A stretch of 9,382 nucleotides of DNA from Casimicrobiaceae bacterium (GTDB lineage Bacteria > Pseudomonadota > Gammaproteobacteria > Burkholderiales > Casimicrobiaceae). The position numbers and the translations under genes are program-made. Below the pieces are notes generated by a model, which worked only from the letters and a program-made list of their open reading frames with translations, made no database searches and was not told the origin of the DNA. Positions 6,509 to 9,382 of this stretch are shown here, in pieces. The stretch's first letter is position 1; every line of letters begins with the position of its first letter. The DNA is taken from assembly GCA_955652025.1 (NCBI GenBank), contig CATPAO010000119.1:1-9382 (forward strand), in the 5' to 3' direction.

Positions 6509-6540
6509 GGCGATTATCGAAATATTGTGCGATAATCGCC
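6509..6540. promoter_or_regulatory. Perfect 11-bp inverted repeat, probable IclR-family operator
   Basis: Arms GGCGATTATCG (6509-6519) and CGATAATCGCC (6530-6540) are exact reverse complements separated by ten bases, so they sit two helical turns apart on one face of the DNA. An imperfect third copy of the right arm (CGACATCGAC) begins at 6551, a further 21 bases on. PcaU/PobR-type IclR activators are known to bind three roughly 10-bp repeats, two in palindrome and one direct. The site lies between the iclR gene and the -35 box of the divergent operon. The right arm also contains GATAAT (6531-6536), a possible -10 for iclR itself, so binding could repress iclR while activating the operon. The palindrome is certain; the binder is inferred. 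Confidence 0.5.
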
Positions 6541-6609
6541 CTACCACAATCGACATCGACATCGATTTCCCCGGCCCCCGAAGGCCCACCTACCCTGAGA
6601 ACGGATCCC

Positions 6610-7482
6610 ATGCCGCCCAAACGGTCCACCGCGATCGGCGACTCCGCGTCCCCTTCGCTCCGATCTCCGCCCTCGCCCGACGCTGCGCCGGTGACTGAGG
6701 CTGCGCGCATTGCCGCGCTATCCGGCGACCCGAATTTCATGACGTCGCTCGCACGCGGTCTCGCGGTGATCCGCGGATTCTCGCAGCAGCGGCGCCGGCT
6801 CTCGATCGCTCAACTCAGCCTGCGCACCGGCATTCCGCGCGCGGCGGTTCGCCGTTGCCTTTATACGCTCGAAAAGCTCGGCTACGTAGCGTCCGAAGAC
6901 GACCGCACGTTCGCGCTCAGACCGCAAATCCTGGCGCTCGGGCACGCCTATCTTTCATCGGTTCCCCTGGTGACCGCCGCGCAGCCGATCCTCGACCAGG
7001 TCAGCGGGGCGACGCACGAGTCGTGCTCGATCGCAATCATGGACGGCGACGACATTCTCTACGTTGCGCGATCATCGTCCTCGACGCGGATCATGTCGAT
7101 CGACCTCGGAATCGGCAGCCGGCTGCCCGCGCATTGCACCTCGATGGGACGCGTGCTACTCGCGGGACTTCCGCAGGACGATTTCGCCGCCTATCTGCGA
7201 CGCGTCAAATTGACGCCGTTCACCGCCCGCACCCTGGTGTCGCGGGATCGGTTCGGTGAGACGATCGAGGCGATTCGCGACCAGGGCTACGCGGTCGTCG
7301 ATCAGGAGTTGGAAATCGGACTCCGCTCGATCGCCGTTCCGATCAGCGACTACCGCGCGCGCGTCGCAGCAGCCATCAATATCAGCGTGCAGGCACCGCG
7401 TGTCTCAGTGTCCGAAATGGAACGCTCTTTCCTGCCGCCGCTCCGCAAGGCCGCGGACGAGCTCGGCATGTTGCTCGGCTGA
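6610..7482 (+). CDS. IclR-family transcriptional regulator, PcaR/PcaU/PobR-like
   Basis: A 290-residue DNA-binding regulator. Residues 1-40 are a Ser/Pro/Ala-rich extension. A winged helix-turn-helix then follows: FMTSLARGLAVIRGFS (43-58), LSIAQLSLRTGIPRAAVRRC (64-83) and LEKLGYV (87-93). The C-terminal IclR effector domain runs from about residue 115 to 288, with GSRLPAHCTSMGRVLLAGL, TLVSRDRF, GYAVVDQELEIGLRSIAVPI and AAINISVQAPRVS. The SLARGLAVI start of the domain and the YVVDQE-type segment are characteristic of the beta-ketoadipate subgroup, whose members respond to protocatechuate, 4-hydroxybenzoate or beta-ketoadipate and mostly act as activators. ATG at 6610 is the first in frame and has only a weak ribosome-binding site. 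GTG at 6691 and ATG at 6739 are alternatives that would drop the poorly conserved extension. It is divergent from the dehydrogenase/importer operon, its probable target, and converges on the TetR gene with only 11 bases between stops. Confidence 0.5.
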   Translation: MPPKRSTAIGDSASPSLRSPPSPDAAPVTEAARIAALSGDPNFMTSLARGLAVIRGFSQQRRRLSIAQLSLRTGIPRAAVRRCLYTLEKLGYVASEDDRTFALRPQILALGHAYLSSVPLVTAAQPILDQVSGATHESCSIAIMDGDDILYVARSSSSTRIMSIDLGIGSRLPAHCTSMGRVLLAGLPQDDFAAYLRRVKLTPFTARTLVSRDRFGETIEAIRDQGYAVVDQELEIGLRSIAVPISDYRARVAAAINISVQAPRVSVSEMERSFLPPLRKAADELGMLLG

Positions 7483-7493
7483 GGAACCTAAAG

Positions 7494-9355
<1,862 letters not shown>

Positions 9356-9382
9356 TTATCGTGCGCCCGGGTCGCTACGCCC

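Noticed and set aside
6549..6567. Short tandem repeat of ATCGAC (two and a half copies) as a microsatellite
   Set aside because: Too short to matter as a repeat; better read as a degenerate third operator half-site.

Overview
The window is GC-rich and densely coded, with several cistron pairs sharing ATGA or GTGA stop/start overlaps. Its genes belong to aromatic and hydroaromatic acid catabolism. This content and the protein style suggest a soil or plant-associated proteobacterium, probably a betaproteobacterium of the Burkholderiales. That placement is inference; no rRNA or tRNA is present to confirm it.

Layout. (1) Positions 1-6430, minus strand, form one long apparent operon read from right to left. 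It starts with a degraded shikimate/quinate dehydrogenase remnant (6430-5886). A TIM-barrel protein resembling bacterial 3-dehydroshikimate dehydratases follows (5889-5032). Next comes a complete five-gene ABC importer of the branched-chain/hydrophobic amino acid (HAAT, Liv-like) type: binding protein, two permeases and two ATPases (4901-371). A second TIM-barrel sugar-phosphate-isomerase-like gene overlaps the last ATPase and runs off the left edge (374-1). (2) Positions 6431-6609 are a divergent control region. It holds a perfect 11-bp inverted repeat, a promoter with a consensus -35 box reading into the operon, and a second palindrome over its -10. (3) Positions 6610-7482, plus strand, encode an IclR-family regulator of the PcaR/PcaU/PobR type. 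(4) Positions 9337-7494, minus strand, hold a two-gene unit: 4-hydroxybenzoate 3-monooxygenase (pobA), then a TetR-family regulator sharing a 4-bp ATGA overlap with it.

How it may work together. 4-Hydroxybenzoate hydroxylation by PobA and dehydration of 3-dehydroshikimate both yield protocatechuate. The locus therefore looks like a protocatechuate-feeding cluster with its own high-affinity importer, controlled by an IclR regulator bound between the divergent units. The hydroaromatic arm, however, looks broken or repurposed. The dehydrogenase lacks its N-terminal substrate domain, carries a frameshift and has lost a conserved Gln. The adjacent TIM-barrel protein has Gly and Asn where two metal ligands (Glu and Asp) are expected. 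The importer and PobA look intact. The most interesting points are this partial decay, the operator architecture (three half-sites at 21-bp steps), and the unassigned substrate of the importer and its two flanking TIM-barrel proteins.
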